Shown here: positions 8,307-19,109 of the stretch, piece after piece
Numbering within the stretch: position 1 is the stretch's first letter
Layout: each line of letters begins with the position of its first letter
Origin: a virus
DNA length: 48,693 bases
Reading direction: 5' to 3' (one strand)
IMG/VR virus record: IMGVR_UViG_3300021598_000740
Coordinates: 1 to 48,693 of that record
Translations under genes and position numbers: made by a program
The notes under the pieces: generated by a model
Seen by the model: only the letters and a program-made list of their open reading frames with translations
Told to the model about the DNA's origin: nothing
Database searches by the model: none

Positions 8307-11300
8307 TTAAGATCTGTTGTAAAAGTAATCCCAATAGTTTCTAGCTCTTTCCCAAGACGACTCACAGTTATGAATTAACTCTTTATTATTAAAAGGTCCA
8401 CCGTCAACCCAATCATCATCACCTATTATAGTAACATTACCTTCATATTCATTAGTATCATAAATTTGAGTTATAAAAACAGTGTTATAATCAGTTACTA
8501 ATACATTTGATTTTCTAACACATCTATAATATTTATCCTTAATCGATGCTATAAAATTTCTTTGTCTTTCATACGATGTTGTGCCAGGGACATAATTAGT
8601 TAAATTATCTTCCGCAGTTTTTAAAGTTTCTGATAAACCACTACAACTCATAAAATTTTTATCAAAATTATTTTGTTGTTCTTTATATTTTGTTTCCAAA
8701 GTACCCAATTGAGATGTCAACCCAAGTACTTTACTATTTAAAGCTTTTATCGAATTATTTAATAGTTGTATTTGATTATTTAATAGTCGTATTTGATTAT
8801 TTAAATTTGGTGTGTCAACATCTTTTAATTTTAACGAACATAATACTTTTTCATAGTTTTTTAACGCCCTAATATTATTATTGATACGAATATTTTCAAA
8901 TTTTATTCGTTTTTTTAAATTCTCAATTTCAGGATTAGTAGGGTATATTGGTTTTTGTTCAACTAAAGAATGAATAGTTTTTGAACCAATACTATATTCT
9001 GTTTGTGCACTTAAAGGACAAACTACTGTGGCATCTACAAAATTTAAACTAGATTTTTTATATTTAAATTTATTTTGATCGAATATAGTATTCCTATAAA
9101 TTTTACCTGAATTATCACAACCTTCCCATATTGTAGTTGCAGGAACTACTTGTTCAATTAAATCTAACCAGTAGTCACCTATTTTATCCATAAATTCAAA
9201 CATACTGTCATATGTAAATTTATTTGATAAATTTTTACCACAATTATTAGCCTTTAAATAAAGTTCGTAGAATAATCTTAATAATGGGTAATCGCTAATT
9301 GTTTGTCTACTTTTCGCATCTATCAAATTACTTAAAACTAAATCATCAAAAATATCTTTAATGTTGATGTTTGATGTATCGATATCCAAAAAGTCTAATG
9401 GGTTAATACAAACACTATATGTATCACCAGAAGTTACCCCACTTACACAACTTTTACTTTTAGAACAATACTCACAATCCCCTTTACAATCAGAACAATC
9501 GTCATTTTTGTACCAATTACAAGAATTATTTTCTTCGTCCCATTGATAATTTTTACCTAATCCTAAACCATTAATACCATTAACATTTAATAAAGTGTTA
9601 ATAGATTCACAACATTCTTTAGTCAAATTATTTGTTTGGTTGAATGTTTGTGCAGTTACACCAGATAAAATTTCTTGTATATAACCACCACTATATGTAG
9701 GTGTACCTGAATATGTATAAACATCAAATAACCCTAAAGTACCATCACTATCTTCTACTATTAGATTAAACAAACTACCAATTTGGTTATTGTTATTAAG
9801 AACCAAAGTATCCCCACCACAATTATTTTTATTTATATAAAAATTAGAAAGTGTTTCACCTTTTTCTAATAAATCGTAATAAGTTGAATTTAATGAATCT
9901 GAATAATTAGAAGTTAATGTATAATACTTATTTTTAAGTTCTATTACTTGATTTTGTAATGTGTTTGTATATGTTTCACAACTAAATGATAAACTATTAA
10001 ATGTTGCATTACCTAAATTTAAATTATAATTAAATGAAGTTCCTGTTACATCTAATGTATCATTAAAATTACTATATGTTATAATTTGATCTTGAAAGAT
10101 GTAATCGTCACCTTCCATAAACAAATAATCTTCAGCGGTTTGGAATATATAATTGTCTGAATCGCAATTATTAGATGTAGGACAATTATCACAATCAATA
10201 TTTCTCCAAAAATTAAATACGTCACATTCTATAGATTTTGCAGGATCAATACTAAAAGTTGTATTTTTAACATTTAATAATAAATCTGAATGATAGTTAT
10301 CATAATTAGTATATCTATATTCTAAATCTGTCCATAGTCTTTCTTGTGGTGCATTTATTTTAACCACCTCAAAATTAGTAATGGATTCACCATTACATTC
10401 ACCATTAGGATAAACGGTTTCTTTAACTACACCATCTTCATAATACACCCAAGATTTTTTGTTATCTATTACACAACTTAATTGTGGTATTAAACAATTA
10501 TTAATCGAAACTATCCTATCTGTTTTACAATCAGATACGTTTACCATTATATTGTCAACTAATAAACACACATCACATTCATAATTTTCTATCTCAATAC
10601 TAAAATAAAAATCTTTGTTAGGATATAATCTTCTTAAATCGTCACACACACATTCAGGTATAGTAAAATTAAACGTCTTCCAATCTGGTTCAAACAAATT
10701 AGAATTGTAATTAATATTTTTAGACGATAACGTATCAAAAATAGATTCTTCAACTAACGCCAAACTTTGTTCATCACCTTCTAATAAAATACCACTATAT
10801 CCTTCTGATGGATTAAATTCCCATATAGGATTTATTGATTGAGTGTATGGTAAATAAGTTAAAGATGTGTCTATACTATTATTCACATCAATATTATTAT
10901 TATCAACAAATAATTTAAAATTGATTTTTAAATCATCGATATATTTTAAATAATTTGTACTACTTTCAATATAATTTTCATAACTATTTTCTAAGGTATC
11001 ATTCCATCTATTATACGCATTATACACATTTGTTTTAATAAAATTAATACTTTCTTGTACATCAAGTAAAATATCATTTAAAACCTGTATTGTATTGTTT
11101 TCTTTAAGTTTTAAGTATGCTAAACAACAATCTGAAAAATTACCTGTACCAACATTAACTACTTGAGCAACTTCTTCAGTTTTATTGTACTCTCCCCCTA
11201 TAGAGGCGTCAAACCCATTATTAATAGGTTTAGTCGGAATTAAATCTTCAGTAATAAATTGATTATAATCCGTTCTAACTGGAATAAACTCTTCCGTTAT

Positions 11301-14300
11301 TGGGTTATAATCAGGTTTAACCCAAGTAAGATTGTTAAACTCTCCCGTATATTGATTATAATCCATATTCGAGATTTTATTATCTGTGGTAGGAGATATA
11401 CCTATTCTTTGAGTAGTTGGTTGAGTTATTGGTGGATCAACCAAATTAATATTATTAATATTAGTCTTTAAATCGTTTTGAATAAAATTAGTACCATACT
11501 CTATATATTTTTGATTCTGTATATTTTCATTTAAAGAATCAAAATAATTTTGAACATCTCTATTTAATCCAGATATTTGTGACTCATTTTTAGTTAATTC
11601 TACATTTAATTTTAATTTTTGTGAATCAGAAATAACTAAATTACCACTACTGTCTGTTATACTTTGAGGACTTACGTTCAATATTTCTGAAACAACGTTA
11701 ATAGTATTTTGAGTATCATTTTCTAATAATTTAGAATTTTGGTAAGACTCATTTACTGCGATAACACTATTAGCATTAGTAGTTAATTCATTAATTTTTA
11801 CATTTAATTGTTGAATTTGATTTTCTAATGTCGTAGTTAATACTTGATTATTTTCAAATTTAGAATTTACTAATTGACTATTAAGTTGGTTTTTTAAAAT
11901 ACAAGAATTTAATAACTCAGAATATACTAATTTTTGTTCACTATTTTCAATAGTTTTAGTAGAAACACAATTATTATAATCTACATTTTTAGATCCATCA
12001 TTAATACCTCCGTTATAAATAATAGTGTTACAATATTCTTTATAATTAAAATTATCAATCTCTTTTATACTAACTTCATATATGCTACAATCTAAATCCG
12101 AATTAACACTTGTTAATGCTTTTCTTATTACAATGTTGGTAGATTCTTTTTCCCCAATAGTATTTTTAAGATCATTTATATTAGAAGTCAAAGTTACTTC
12201 ATCCGCCCTTAAAATTGCAATTTGTTCTACTTTCTGAGTTTCTAAACTATTTAAAGTCCTTTCTTTATCAACCACAACCATTTCTGCCATTGGGGGAACG
12301 TAATTACTTTCAGATGGTGAAACAGATTCATAGGAATAAGGTACAACTTGATTGTAAGTGGTACCACCACAATCTGCAATGTTAGTATTATACTCTTCAC
12401 CTGAACCGTCAAAACCACCTACACCTTCTGAAATTACCGCATAAGGTAACGAATCATAAAATATACTTTTTAAATCAAAATATTTAATTGCCTGATTATA
12501 TATAGGTGTATAGTCAAAATCTAAAGAATTTAAAACAGAAGTATTTCGTTGATAAATCGCAATGTATGTATCCTCTATTTTTTTAACCCATGTCTGATTA
12601 GACTCAGCCCATTCTCTAAACGCAACCACATTACCTGTAACTGCCTTACAACACTCTACATTAGGTTCTAATATAGTAGAATTTTGCCATAAAACATATT
12701 CTTCGGTAACAAAGGTTGAATCATTAAAATTTCTTTGTAAATTAACTGACGTATTAGCGTTATTAGTAAATGCAACAAAATTTAGGCAATTGATGTTATC
12801 AATAGTATTGTCGTAAATAAATGCAGGATAACAACTTATTCCACTAGCACATCTAGTTAAGTTATTCACATCATATTTTAACATGTAATCAAAAGAGAAG
12901 TCTATAGTGCAACTACAATCATCTAATTTAGGTAAATTAAACCCTTTCCATTTTTCACTAGCGAATACTACCGCAACACTATTTACATCACCACAAGCTA
13001 CTCTATTAGAATCCACTGCCGCAGTGATTACAGAATTAGGTCTATCACTATATAAATTATCACCCACAAAAGGCACTAAAACATTATTATTATAATCAAA
13101 AGTAAATTTACTAAACTTATAACCATAATATGTGGCAACTGTCTTATATAAATCACTTAATAAGTCAGAACTATACCAATCTAATATAAAATTATCAGTA
13201 AAAGTTTTTGGTGTAAAACTAACTCTACCATATTCATCAATAGAATCTACCTTCCAATTTGATGGTGTCATAAGGGAAGGATCCTGTAATACAGATGATG
13301 GTTGCAGAGATAATGATTTTGATCCTGGAACAACTTCCTTAACTATTCTTGCCTTATTAAAATTGTCCCAAAAAATCTCCGTTGAGTAATAATTGTATAC
13401 ATCCCCTATTGGGTTTTGTAAATTATAATAACTACTATTTACTGAAAAATCTATTATAGGTAGGGTATATTCATTATAATATTTTGTACCAATACCTGTT
13501 CTTCTAGGTCCAGGGGTAGTAAGTTGATTTTTTTCTTTACAAACAATAAATTTATAATCCCCTTGTTCAATTATTTCAAAACCATACCCATACCAAGCAC
13601 AACATTCAGGACTACTAACAATCGATGTACTATTACAAGTAACTTCTTTAAAATATGTTCCACAATTAGTGCGACCATAACCATATTGGTAAGTAAACTC
13701 CCTATCAACAAAGCCTAAACAAAAATCGCTAACATATGATGTTGCATCAACTCGAGCACTAAAATCTTCAAAACTAATGGTAGTATTAATATATTGAAAA
13801 CACCTAGTTTCTATTTGTATTATATCTTTTGGTGTGGTGTTGTTAACCATTTCAAATTCTATAACACCGTTAGGTAAAGTTGAAATAGGGTTACCAACAC
13901 AAGGTGCTAAACTAGAACAATATTCTGTTTGTCTACCATATTCATTTACATATGAAACATATTTTGCGTCCTGTGATGCACAACATGATGGGAATTCGTC
14001 AAAAGATACTTTTACACCATCACTATTAGTGTAATATATAAAAGGGGAAGCATTTTCTAAATTTAAATTATTACAACTATATACCACAAGATCTTTTGGG
14101 TTCTCAGATAAACATATTTCTAATGTTTTGTTAATATCACAGTTTTCTGTTGATATTTCATTTAAACAATTTTTTAAAGATAATTCATAATTATTTTTTA
14201 TTGTTTCCCATTCAGGTGAATATTGTAAATAACTATTTTCTTTAATCAGTTGTAAGTATCTATTATACTCTGCCTGTGCCCCAGAAAACGCTTGTTGTAA

Positions 14301-16397
14301 TGTAGTTTTACCATCATTTTGTAATGGTGTTTCTATTATCGAATAATTAACGTTTAAACATTCATTAATTGGTTGATAACTATTGGTAAGTGCGTTAAAT
14401 GTTAATTGGTTAGTAAATATCTCAGAATTATCATTAATACCATTAAAAATACCATAATTATAATTAATAAAATAATTTTGTACTAATGTTTTTGCAGTTA
14501 AAGTTACTGTAGGTTCATTATCAAAATTAGGTATGAAACACCTACTAAAGTATTGTAAATATTCATTACCGCCATCATATTTTCCCACATGTGGATTATT
14601 ACCATTTAAAACAATAGGACTATTAGACCCATAAGTCTCTCTATACCAACCACCCCCTTTTTGGAAGTACATTTCTGTAAAATCATTCTCTACTATTTCT
14701 CCAGTTTCTGGATCAATATAATTTGATATTACAATATCTCCATTAATAGGTGGTAACGGAAAACCGTTTTCATCGTATGGTATATTATCTAAATTTACGT
14801 CACCAGTATATAGATATAAAAGTTTTTTAATCTCTACCATATCTAATGGTTTATCGACAATTACCACATATTCATTGAAATTTGCCAAAGACTCTGGTGC
14901 CCCAATAAATCTAAATAAAAATTCTACTGCTTTTCTAGAACCTTTACTTTTCCATAACCAAGCAATATTTAAAATTATTCTCCTATATAATTCAACATCA
15001 ATCTCTGATTCAGTTAGATTTGTTGAAGTCCCGCTAAATAAACCTGACCCATTACTAGGTAAAAATAATTTACTTAAAGATGAACTATCAATAAAATTAA
15101 TAGGTTCAAAACCTAACATTAATGCCAAATCTTTTATCAAAGTATCTGGAACATTATTCTTCTTATCGTATGTTACAACATGTGCAAATTTAATTGCATT
15201 TATATATTTTTTAACGTAATCAAACTCAACACCATAAATTCTTAATAGTTTAGTTGCTTTCTCACCGTTTAAAACTAAGTCGTTTCCATCCGCTCTAGGG
15301 ACAGTATCAAAACTAGATATCGCTTCAGTAGTATATTTTCTTACTATGATATCAGTTTTTGTATCATCTAAACCTTTACCTAAATCATTTAATTGATCGA
15401 TATAGGCAATATAAAAACTATCAAAAAAGTTTAAATTGTATCCATCATCTAAAACAGGAAAAGTTAAAACTGATTTAGATGTTAATAATACACCATCATC
15501 AGTATAATTTGTACTAATAACTTCAGATTTATATTTTGGGTATATGTTTCTATTTAATAAATTACTCTGTAATTCATTTAATCCACTAAAAAATTTTTCT
15601 ATTTCCGATTCATTAGGTTTAATAAAATATGGTATTGAACCATCTACATTATTAAATAAAAATGATAACTGAGGTATGTATATACCTGTCAATTCAGGAA
15701 ATGGGTTACCTTCTACCACTAATTCAATAGTAGAATTAGTTTTTTGAGTGGAAGGCGTTATACTTTTAATTTTTTTACTAATTCCATTATGTTCAATTAA
15801 ATATGAACCATAATTTAAAGTAAAATTTCTTAAAGGATTTGCACTATCGTTATTACCCACATATTGAGCATCAATAGTGTATTTAATACCGTAAGGGTTA
15901 ATAAAGTAATTACTATTAACCGTAAATGTAGATTCATCGGATTCTATATCATAAACATAGTTAGTGATATTGTTTCCAGTAACACTACCTACTTTATTAT
16001 CCACATAAATCGCTGCAGGCCATTTTTCTTGTATTTCAATTAAAGAAGCCTTTACCATTTCTTTCGCAGAACCATACCAAATATAACTTAACGGATTTGT
16101 TAAATCTATATTTAATTTAGTTTTTATATTTTTTTGAATCTCTAACTGTGGTGTATCAGACTCTACAATATCTTCTAACGTAAAAAATTTAGATTTCTTA
16201 CCCTGTATAAATAACGTATCAGGTTTAGGATCTAAATTTGTCGATATTGTAAAGTTACCATTAGTAAATAGAGTAGTCCCTCCATCACTAGTAAGTTGTA
16301 ATCCTACTAAATCAGGACTAAAATCCCTATATTCAATGTTATCATTGAAAAATATTCTTTGGGCGTAACCTGCTACTTTTATTCTTTTATTTGCCAT
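8307..16397 (-). CDS. Giant tail/baseplate structural protein (2696 aa)
   Basis: This single frame of 2696 codons is the largest gene here. Near residues 475-505 the sequence IAWLWKSKGSRKAVEFLFRF followed by IGAP resembles the segment of P2 gpI-type tail proteins, which sit at the baseplate edge and connect to fibres. Much of the rest is Asn/Ser/Tyr-rich with scattered Cys pairs (CC, CxxC). Long heptad-like coiled-coil stretches lie near 1370-1600 and 2470-2590; the second includes the 7-residue repeat LLNNQIR/LLNNQIQ. It lies between a 300-aa tail protein and the propeller protein. I infer a baseplate-to-fibre scaffold. It lacks the long uninterrupted hydrophobic and coiled architecture expected of a tape measure. 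Confidence 0.7.
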   Translation of the reverse strand: MANKRIKVAGYAQRIFFNDNIEYRDFSPDLVGLQLTSDGGTTLFTNGNFTISTNLDPKPDTLFIQGKKSKFFTLEDIVESDTPQLEIQKNIKTKLNIDLTNPLSYIWYGSAKEMVKASLIEIQEKWPAAIYVDNKVGSVTGNNITNYVYDIESDESTFTVNSNYFINPYGIKYTIDAQYVGNNDSANPLRNFTLNYGSYLIEHNGISKKIKSITPSTQKTNSTIELVVEGNPFPELTGIYIPQLSFLFNNVDGSIPYFIKPNESEIEKFFSGLNELQSNLLNRNIYPKYKSEVISTNYTDDGVLLTSKSVLTFPVLDDGYNLNFFDSFYIAYIDQLNDLGKGLDDTKTDIIVRKYTTEAISSFDTVPRADGNDLVLNGEKATKLLRIYGVEFDYVKKYINAIKFAHVVTYDKKNNVPDTLIKDLALMLGFEPINFIDSSSLSKLFLPSNGSGLFSGTSTNLTESEIDVELYRRIILNIAWLWKSKGSRKAVEFLFRFIGAPESLANFNEYVVIVDKPLDMVEIKKLLYLYTGDVNLDNIPYDENGFPLPPINGDIVISNYIDPETGEIVENDFTEMYFQKGGGWYRETYGSNSPIVLNGNNPHVGKYDGGNEYLQYFSRCFIPNFDNEPTVTLTAKTLVQNYFINYNYGIFNGINDNSEIFTNQLTFNALTNSYQPINECLNVNYSIIETPLQNDGKTTLQQAFSGAQAEYNRYLQLIKENSYLQYSPEWETIKNNYELSLKNCLNEISTENCDINKTLEICLSENPKDLVVYSCNNLNLENASPFIYYTNSDGVKVSFDEFPSCCASQDAKYVSYVNEYGRQTEYCSSLAPCVGNPISTLPNGVIEFEMVNNTTPKDIIQIETRCFQYINTTISFEDFSARVDATSYVSDFCLGFVDREFTYQYGYGRTNCGTYFKEVTCNSTSIVSSPECCAWYGYGFEIIEQGDYKFIVCKEKNQLTTPGPRRTGIGTKYYNEYTLPIIDFSVNSSYYNLQNPIGDVYNYYSTEIFWDNFNKARIVKEVVPGSKSLSLQPSSVLQDPSLMTPSNWKVDSIDEYGRVSFTPKTFTDNFILDWYSSDLLSDLYKTVATYYGYKFSKFTFDYNNNVLVPFVGDNLYSDRPNSVITAAVDSNRVACGDVNSVAVVFASEKWKGFNLPKLDDCSCTIDFSFDYMLKYDVNNLTRCASGISCYPAFIYDNTIDNINCLNFVAFTNNANTSVNLQRNFNDSTFVTEEYVLWQNSTILEPNVECCKAVTGNVVAFREWAESNQTWVKKIEDTYIAIYQRNTSVLNSLDFDYTPIYNQAIKYFDLKSIFYDSLPYAVISEGVGGFDGSGEEYNTNIADCGGTTYNQVVPYSYESVSPSESNYVPPMAEMVVVDKERTLNSLETQKVEQIAILRADEVTLTSNINDLKNTIGEKESTNIVIRKALTSVNSDLDCSIYEVSIKEIDNFNYKEYCNTIIYNGGINDGSKNVDYNNCVSTKTIENSEQKLVYSELLNSCILKNQLNSQLVNSKFENNQVLTTTLENQIQQLNVKINELTTNANSVIAVNESYQNSKLLENDTQNTINVVSEILNVSPQSITDSSGNLVISDSQKLKLNVELTKNESQISGLNRDVQNYFDSLNENIQNQKYIEYGTNFIQNDLKTNINNINLVDPPITQPTTQRIGISPTTDNKISNMDYNQYTGEFNNLTWVKPDYNPITEEFIPVRTDYNQFITEDLIPTKPINNGFDASIGGEYNKTEEVAQVVNVGTGNFSDCCLAYLKLKENNTIQVLNDILLDVQESINFIKTNVYNAYNRWNDTLENSYENYIESSTNYLKYIDDLKINFKLFVDNNNIDVNNSIDTSLTYLPYTQSINPIWEFNPSEGYSGILLEGDEQSLALVEESIFDTLSSKNINYNSNLFEPDWKTFNFTIPECVCDDLRRLYPNKDFYFSIEIENYECDVCLLVDNIMVNVSDCKTDRIVSINNCLIPQLSCVIDNKKSWVYYEDGVVKETVYPNGECNGESITNFEVVKINAPQERLWTDLEYRYTNYDNYHSDLLLNVKNTTFSIDPAKSIECDVFNFWRNIDCDNCPTSNNCDSDNYIFQTAEDYLFMEGDDYIFQDQIITYSNFNDTLDVTGTSFNYNLNLGNATFNSLSFSCETYTNTLQNQVIELKNKYYTLTSNYSDSLNSTYYDLLEKGETLSNFYINKNNCGGDTLVLNNNNQIGSLFNLIVEDSDGTLGLFDVYTYSGTPTYSGGYIQEILSGVTAQTFNQTNNLTKECCESINTLLNVNGINGLGLGKNYQWDEENNSCNWYKNDDCSDCKGDCEYCSKSKSCVSGVTSGDTYSVCINPLDFLDIDTSNINIKDIFDDLVLSNLIDAKSRQTISDYPLLRLFYELYLKANNCGKNLSNKFTYDSMFEFMDKIGDYWLDLIEQVVPATTIWEGCDNSGKIYRNTIFDQNKFKYKKSSLNFVDATVVCPLSAQTEYSIGSKTIHSLVEQKPIYPTNPEIENLKKRIKFENIRINNNIRALKNYEKVLCSLKLKDVDTPNLNNQIRLLNNQIQLLNNSIKALNSKVLGLTSQLGTLETKYKEQQNNFDKNFMSCSGLSETLKTAEDNLTNYVPGTTSYERQRNFIASIKDKYYRCVRKSNVLVTDYNTVFITQIYDTNEYEGNVTIIGDDDWVDGGPFNNKELIHNCESSWERARNYWDYFYNRS
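8754..8803. repeat. 21-bp tandem repeat encoding coiled-coil heptads
   Basis: Two copies of a 21-bp unit (8754-8774 and 8775-8795, differing by one base) are followed by a partial third. Each encodes one heptad (LLNNQIR, LLNNQIQ) of a coiled coil in the 2696-aa protein. Confidence 0.8.
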
Positions 16398-16404
16398 TTA
16401 CGTT

Positions 16405-17307
16405 TTAAAAATTAGTTATGTCATCAAAATCTTTTGTAGGATCAATAGTAAATTTTTGTTCCCTAACTTCAAACAATGGTTTACCACTAAATTGATCTTT
16501 AACTTCATATAAATTGTATTGTCTATAAATTTCATTACCGAAATTGTATATAGTATAAATACCATCTTCTAAAGATTTTGTTTGGTTGGAGAATAATGCA
16601 TATGCTAAAGTTTCTTCATCATACTCTACCATTTCTATTTCCAACATAACTGGATTAAAAAACGTATTTGTTATTATAACTTCTTGTTGTGGGTTACCAA
16701 TAAACGGTGTTGCGTTAGGTTTAAATGAAGGTGCTGATGCGGGTGTAACCGTACAAAAAACACTTGTAGAATTATCATTAAACGTATACGCTTGCGACGC
16801 ATTAGAATTACCTTGATTTTGAGTTATTGGTAATGCCCTGTTATTTGATGTTATAATTCTAAATAAATTTTGTATTTTATCCTGTCCAGTACCACTTTGT
16901 TCTTTTAAATATTCAATCCTATAACCAACAAGATTACCATTTTCAAATCTATTTTGTAATTCTAAAGGAATCTGATTGATATCGAAAACAATACCTTTTA
17001 CATCTTGATTATCAATTAAAATCGAACAATCTTGAATTGTCGCTCTTATTTGTTTTGGTCTAATTATTATACTATAAAATCCCTTTGTTCCAAATACTGA
17101 AGTAGGTAATTTTAACGTATATAAACCACCAAATATTTCATTCACATTATCAGGATTAGCTGCTGGTACCAAAACTTGAGCAGGATCTAAAGGTTGTAAA
17201 TCTACTTCAGTTACCGATTCTCTATTTGGTGTGAAACTGTAAAAAATTTCTATATCCTGTGTTGATACATCTGCTGGTCTTATTGTTCCGTAATTTCCTG
17301 TTGCCAT
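16405..17307 (-). CDS. Tail/baseplate protein of unknown function (300 aa)
   Basis: The 300-aa protein begins MATGNYGTIRPADVSTQDIE and reads as a compact beta-rich protein without membrane segments or signal peptide. I do not recognise the family. It lies 7 bases upstream of the 2696-aa gene and 10 bases downstream of the 291-aa gene in a tightly packed structural operon, so a baseplate or tail role is inferred from position. Balanced hydrophobic content and few repeats suggest a folded core component rather than a fibre. Confidence 0.7.
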   Translation of the reverse strand: MATGNYGTIRPADVSTQDIEIFYSFTPNRESVTEVDLQPLDPAQVLVPAANPDNVNEIFGGLYTLKLPTSVFGTKGFYSIIIRPKQIRATIQDCSILIDNQDVKGIVFDINQIPLELQNRFENGNLVGYRIEYLKEQSGTGQDKIQNLFRIITSNNRALPITQNQGNSNASQAYTFNDNSTSVFCTVTPASAPSFKPNATPFIGNPQQEVIITNTFFNPVMLEIEMVEYDEETLAYALFSNQTKSLEDGIYTIYNFGNEIYRQYNLYEVKDQFSGKPLFEVREQKFTIDPTKDFDDITNF

Positions 17308-17317
17308 AACTTTATTT

Positions 17318-18193
17318 TTATATTCTTATAAATCCACCCCTATTTGTGTCAATATCATTAGTTGTTTTTATTTCAGATAATATTGCGTGTCTTTCAAATA
17401 TATCAGCAATACCTCTATTTATAAATACTACACTCTTAACTTCTGGTTTAAAAACTACACCTAAAAATTCTTCTTTTTTTATATTCGCACTTAAAGATGT
17501 GTTATATTGATTCCATCCACCGTTTGATGCCTTAAATTCTGTCTTATTATATGTAATAGATTTACCAAATTCGTCAATTGTTTTCACAAAATCATTTTTA
17601 TATGTAGTGAATAAAACCCCTGTATTTGGGATGTTATTTACATTCGCACCAATTTTATAAGTTGTGAATGTAGAACTATCCGTTAAAACCCCATCAAAAA
17701 TATTTTTAGGGTCTTGTGATACATTTAAATTAGGAACGTATATATCATTACCAGATGAATCTTTTCTATAAGATTTAACCTGTTTTAAAAAACCATCATC
17801 GGTAGTCCCCGTAATTGTTGCTACATTACTAAAATAGAAGTTAAGTGGTGCACCAGCCAATCTACCATACTCAAAAGAATTAAACCCTAAAGGTTTATTA
17901 TTTAAAAGTGGTGTTTTAGGTATATAACTTTGATCACTAAATAATCCCATATCATCAATATCTTGTGTCAAAAACAAGTCGACATCAATAGTATTAACAA
18001 TTTTTTGCCCAAAAGAATTTAAAATAAAATTACCTTCTTTATCTATTTTATAATCAGGAATTTTACCATAATAATATTTAGGGTTTGTTTCATCTATAAC
18101 AGTTTTACCATCAGCGTCTTTTTTTAAAACACTTTTAGGTATACTTCTTACAGTATAATTCTCTAAATTCCTTTTTTTTCTAATTATTTCCAT
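17318..18193 (-). CDS. Structural protein of unknown function (291 aa)
   Basis: The 291-aa product begins MEIIRKKRNLENYTVRSIPK and is rich in Asn, Asp and Thr. No family is recognised and no catalytic motif is visible. The segment LGVVFKPEVKSVVFINRGIA near residue 250 and the FERHAILSEI helix near the C-terminus are the most hydrophobic parts. The gene sits 13 bases downstream of the 301-aa gene. The ATG follows directly after an exact ATATTTATTAAT motif. A tail/baseplate role is inferred from the operon. Confidence 0.65.
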   Translation of the reverse strand: MEIIRKKRNLENYTVRSIPKSVLKKDADGKTVIDETNPKYYYGKIPDYKIDKEGNFILNSFGQKIVNTIDVDLFLTQDIDDMGLFSDQSYIPKTPLLNNKPLGFNSFEYGRLAGAPLNFYFSNVATITGTTDDGFLKQVKSYRKDSSGNDIYVPNLNVSQDPKNIFDGVLTDSSTFTTYKIGANVNNIPNTGVLFTTYKNDFVKTIDEFGKSITYNKTEFKASNGGWNQYNTSLSANIKKEEFLGVVFKPEVKSVVFINRGIADIFERHAILSEIKTTNDIDTNRGGFIRI

Positions 18194-18205
18194 ATTAATA
18201 AATAT
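18194..18205 (-). promoter_or_regulatory. Recurrent ATATTTATTAAT motif
   Basis: An exact copy on the minus strand immediately precedes the ATG at 18193. Because it touches the start codon, it cannot be a -10 element of an ordinary leadered transcript here. Confidence 0.45.
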
Positions 18206-18206
18206 T

Positions 18207-19109
18207 CTAAGGAGTTATTTGCCAAAAAGTTAATGTAGGTATCCCTCCGTTTGAAGGATTTAAATTAACCCCTGGTGGTAATTGAATCTGTTTTGAATTT
18301 GGTTTAAACATATATTTGTAAACACCATTATCATTTTTTAAAGTTATTCTTAAATATAATAATCCTTGATTACCTTCTAAATTAGAAACTGTTATATTAT
18401 TAGGGTTAATGGCTTTTGATGCCGCCATATCATATGTCTTACCATTACCTGCATTATTAAACTGTAAAACGGCATAAAGGTCATATTCTTTATTAGGAGC
18501 ATTATCAACTAAATCTTTAAACCAATATATTTGAAATCCTTCATTAACTTTATCAGGTTGTGTGACAGGATCACCCAAAGTGAATGTTATCGGACAAGAT
18601 TCTATAGGTAATGTAAACCCAAAAGAATTTTCCTGATCATTACCTACCTGAGTATAGACATCATAAAAACTTAATAGTTTATTTTGCCCACTATAAGGTT
18701 TATCGTATAAAGATATTCTGAAAAAACTATTTATAAACCTATTTGTCCTACAAAAAACATCATCAAATAAAAACCCTAAATCTTTATATACTCCAGGTTC
18801 TGCACCCGTTCCCCTATGTATAGGTGAACCATTTTCTATTGATTCAGGAGTATAAAAATTTAAATTAATTTTAAACGATTCAATCAAATCCCAAGCACCT
18901 GTCTGTGGATTAATTCTAGCAGGTTTAAAAATTACCTTTTTATAGTCTACTATTGGGTTTATAGATTTTTTTACTTCTTCATCTACAAATTTAACTTGTA
19001 TCAATTCTGAATTATCAACAGGGAAAAAGTTAGTTCCCAATACTATATCAATAGTAGTCCCACTACCAATATTATCAATTAATATTTTTCTTTTATCAAC
19101 AAACATCAT
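18207..19109 (-). CDS. Structural protein of unknown function (~300 aa)
   Basis: The product has about 300 residues. Two in-frame ATGs (19109 and 19106) follow a TTG at 19112; I chose the first ATG. It overlaps the end of the 80-aa gene by 14 bases, so the two are probably translationally coupled. The sequence (FVDKRKILIDNIGSGTTIDI near the start, FWQITP at the end) shows no recognised family. The segment DDVFCRTNRFINSFFRISLY near the middle suggests a beta-strand core. A baseplate or tail role is inferred from position only. Confidence 0.7.
   Translation of the reverse strand: MMFVDKRKILIDNIGSGTTIDIVLGTNFFPVDNSELIQVKFVDEEVKKSINPIVDYKKVIFKPARINPQTGAWDLIESFKINLNFYTPESIENGSPIHRGTGAEPGVYKDLGFLFDDVFCRTNRFINSFFRISLYDKPYSGQNKLLSFYDVYTQVGNDQENSFGFTLPIESCPITFTLGDPVTQPDKVNEGFQIYWFKDLVDNAPNKEYDLYAVLQFNNAGNGKTYDMAASKAINPNNITVSNLEGNQGLLYLRITLKNDNGVYKYMFKPNSKQIQLPPGVNLNPSNGGIPTLTFWQITP

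Noticed and set aside
8307-16397. Tape measure protein for the 2696-aa gene
   Set aside because: It is Cys/Asn/Tyr-rich with short coiled coils and a gpI-like segment, and sits among tail-tip genes, unlike a tape measure.
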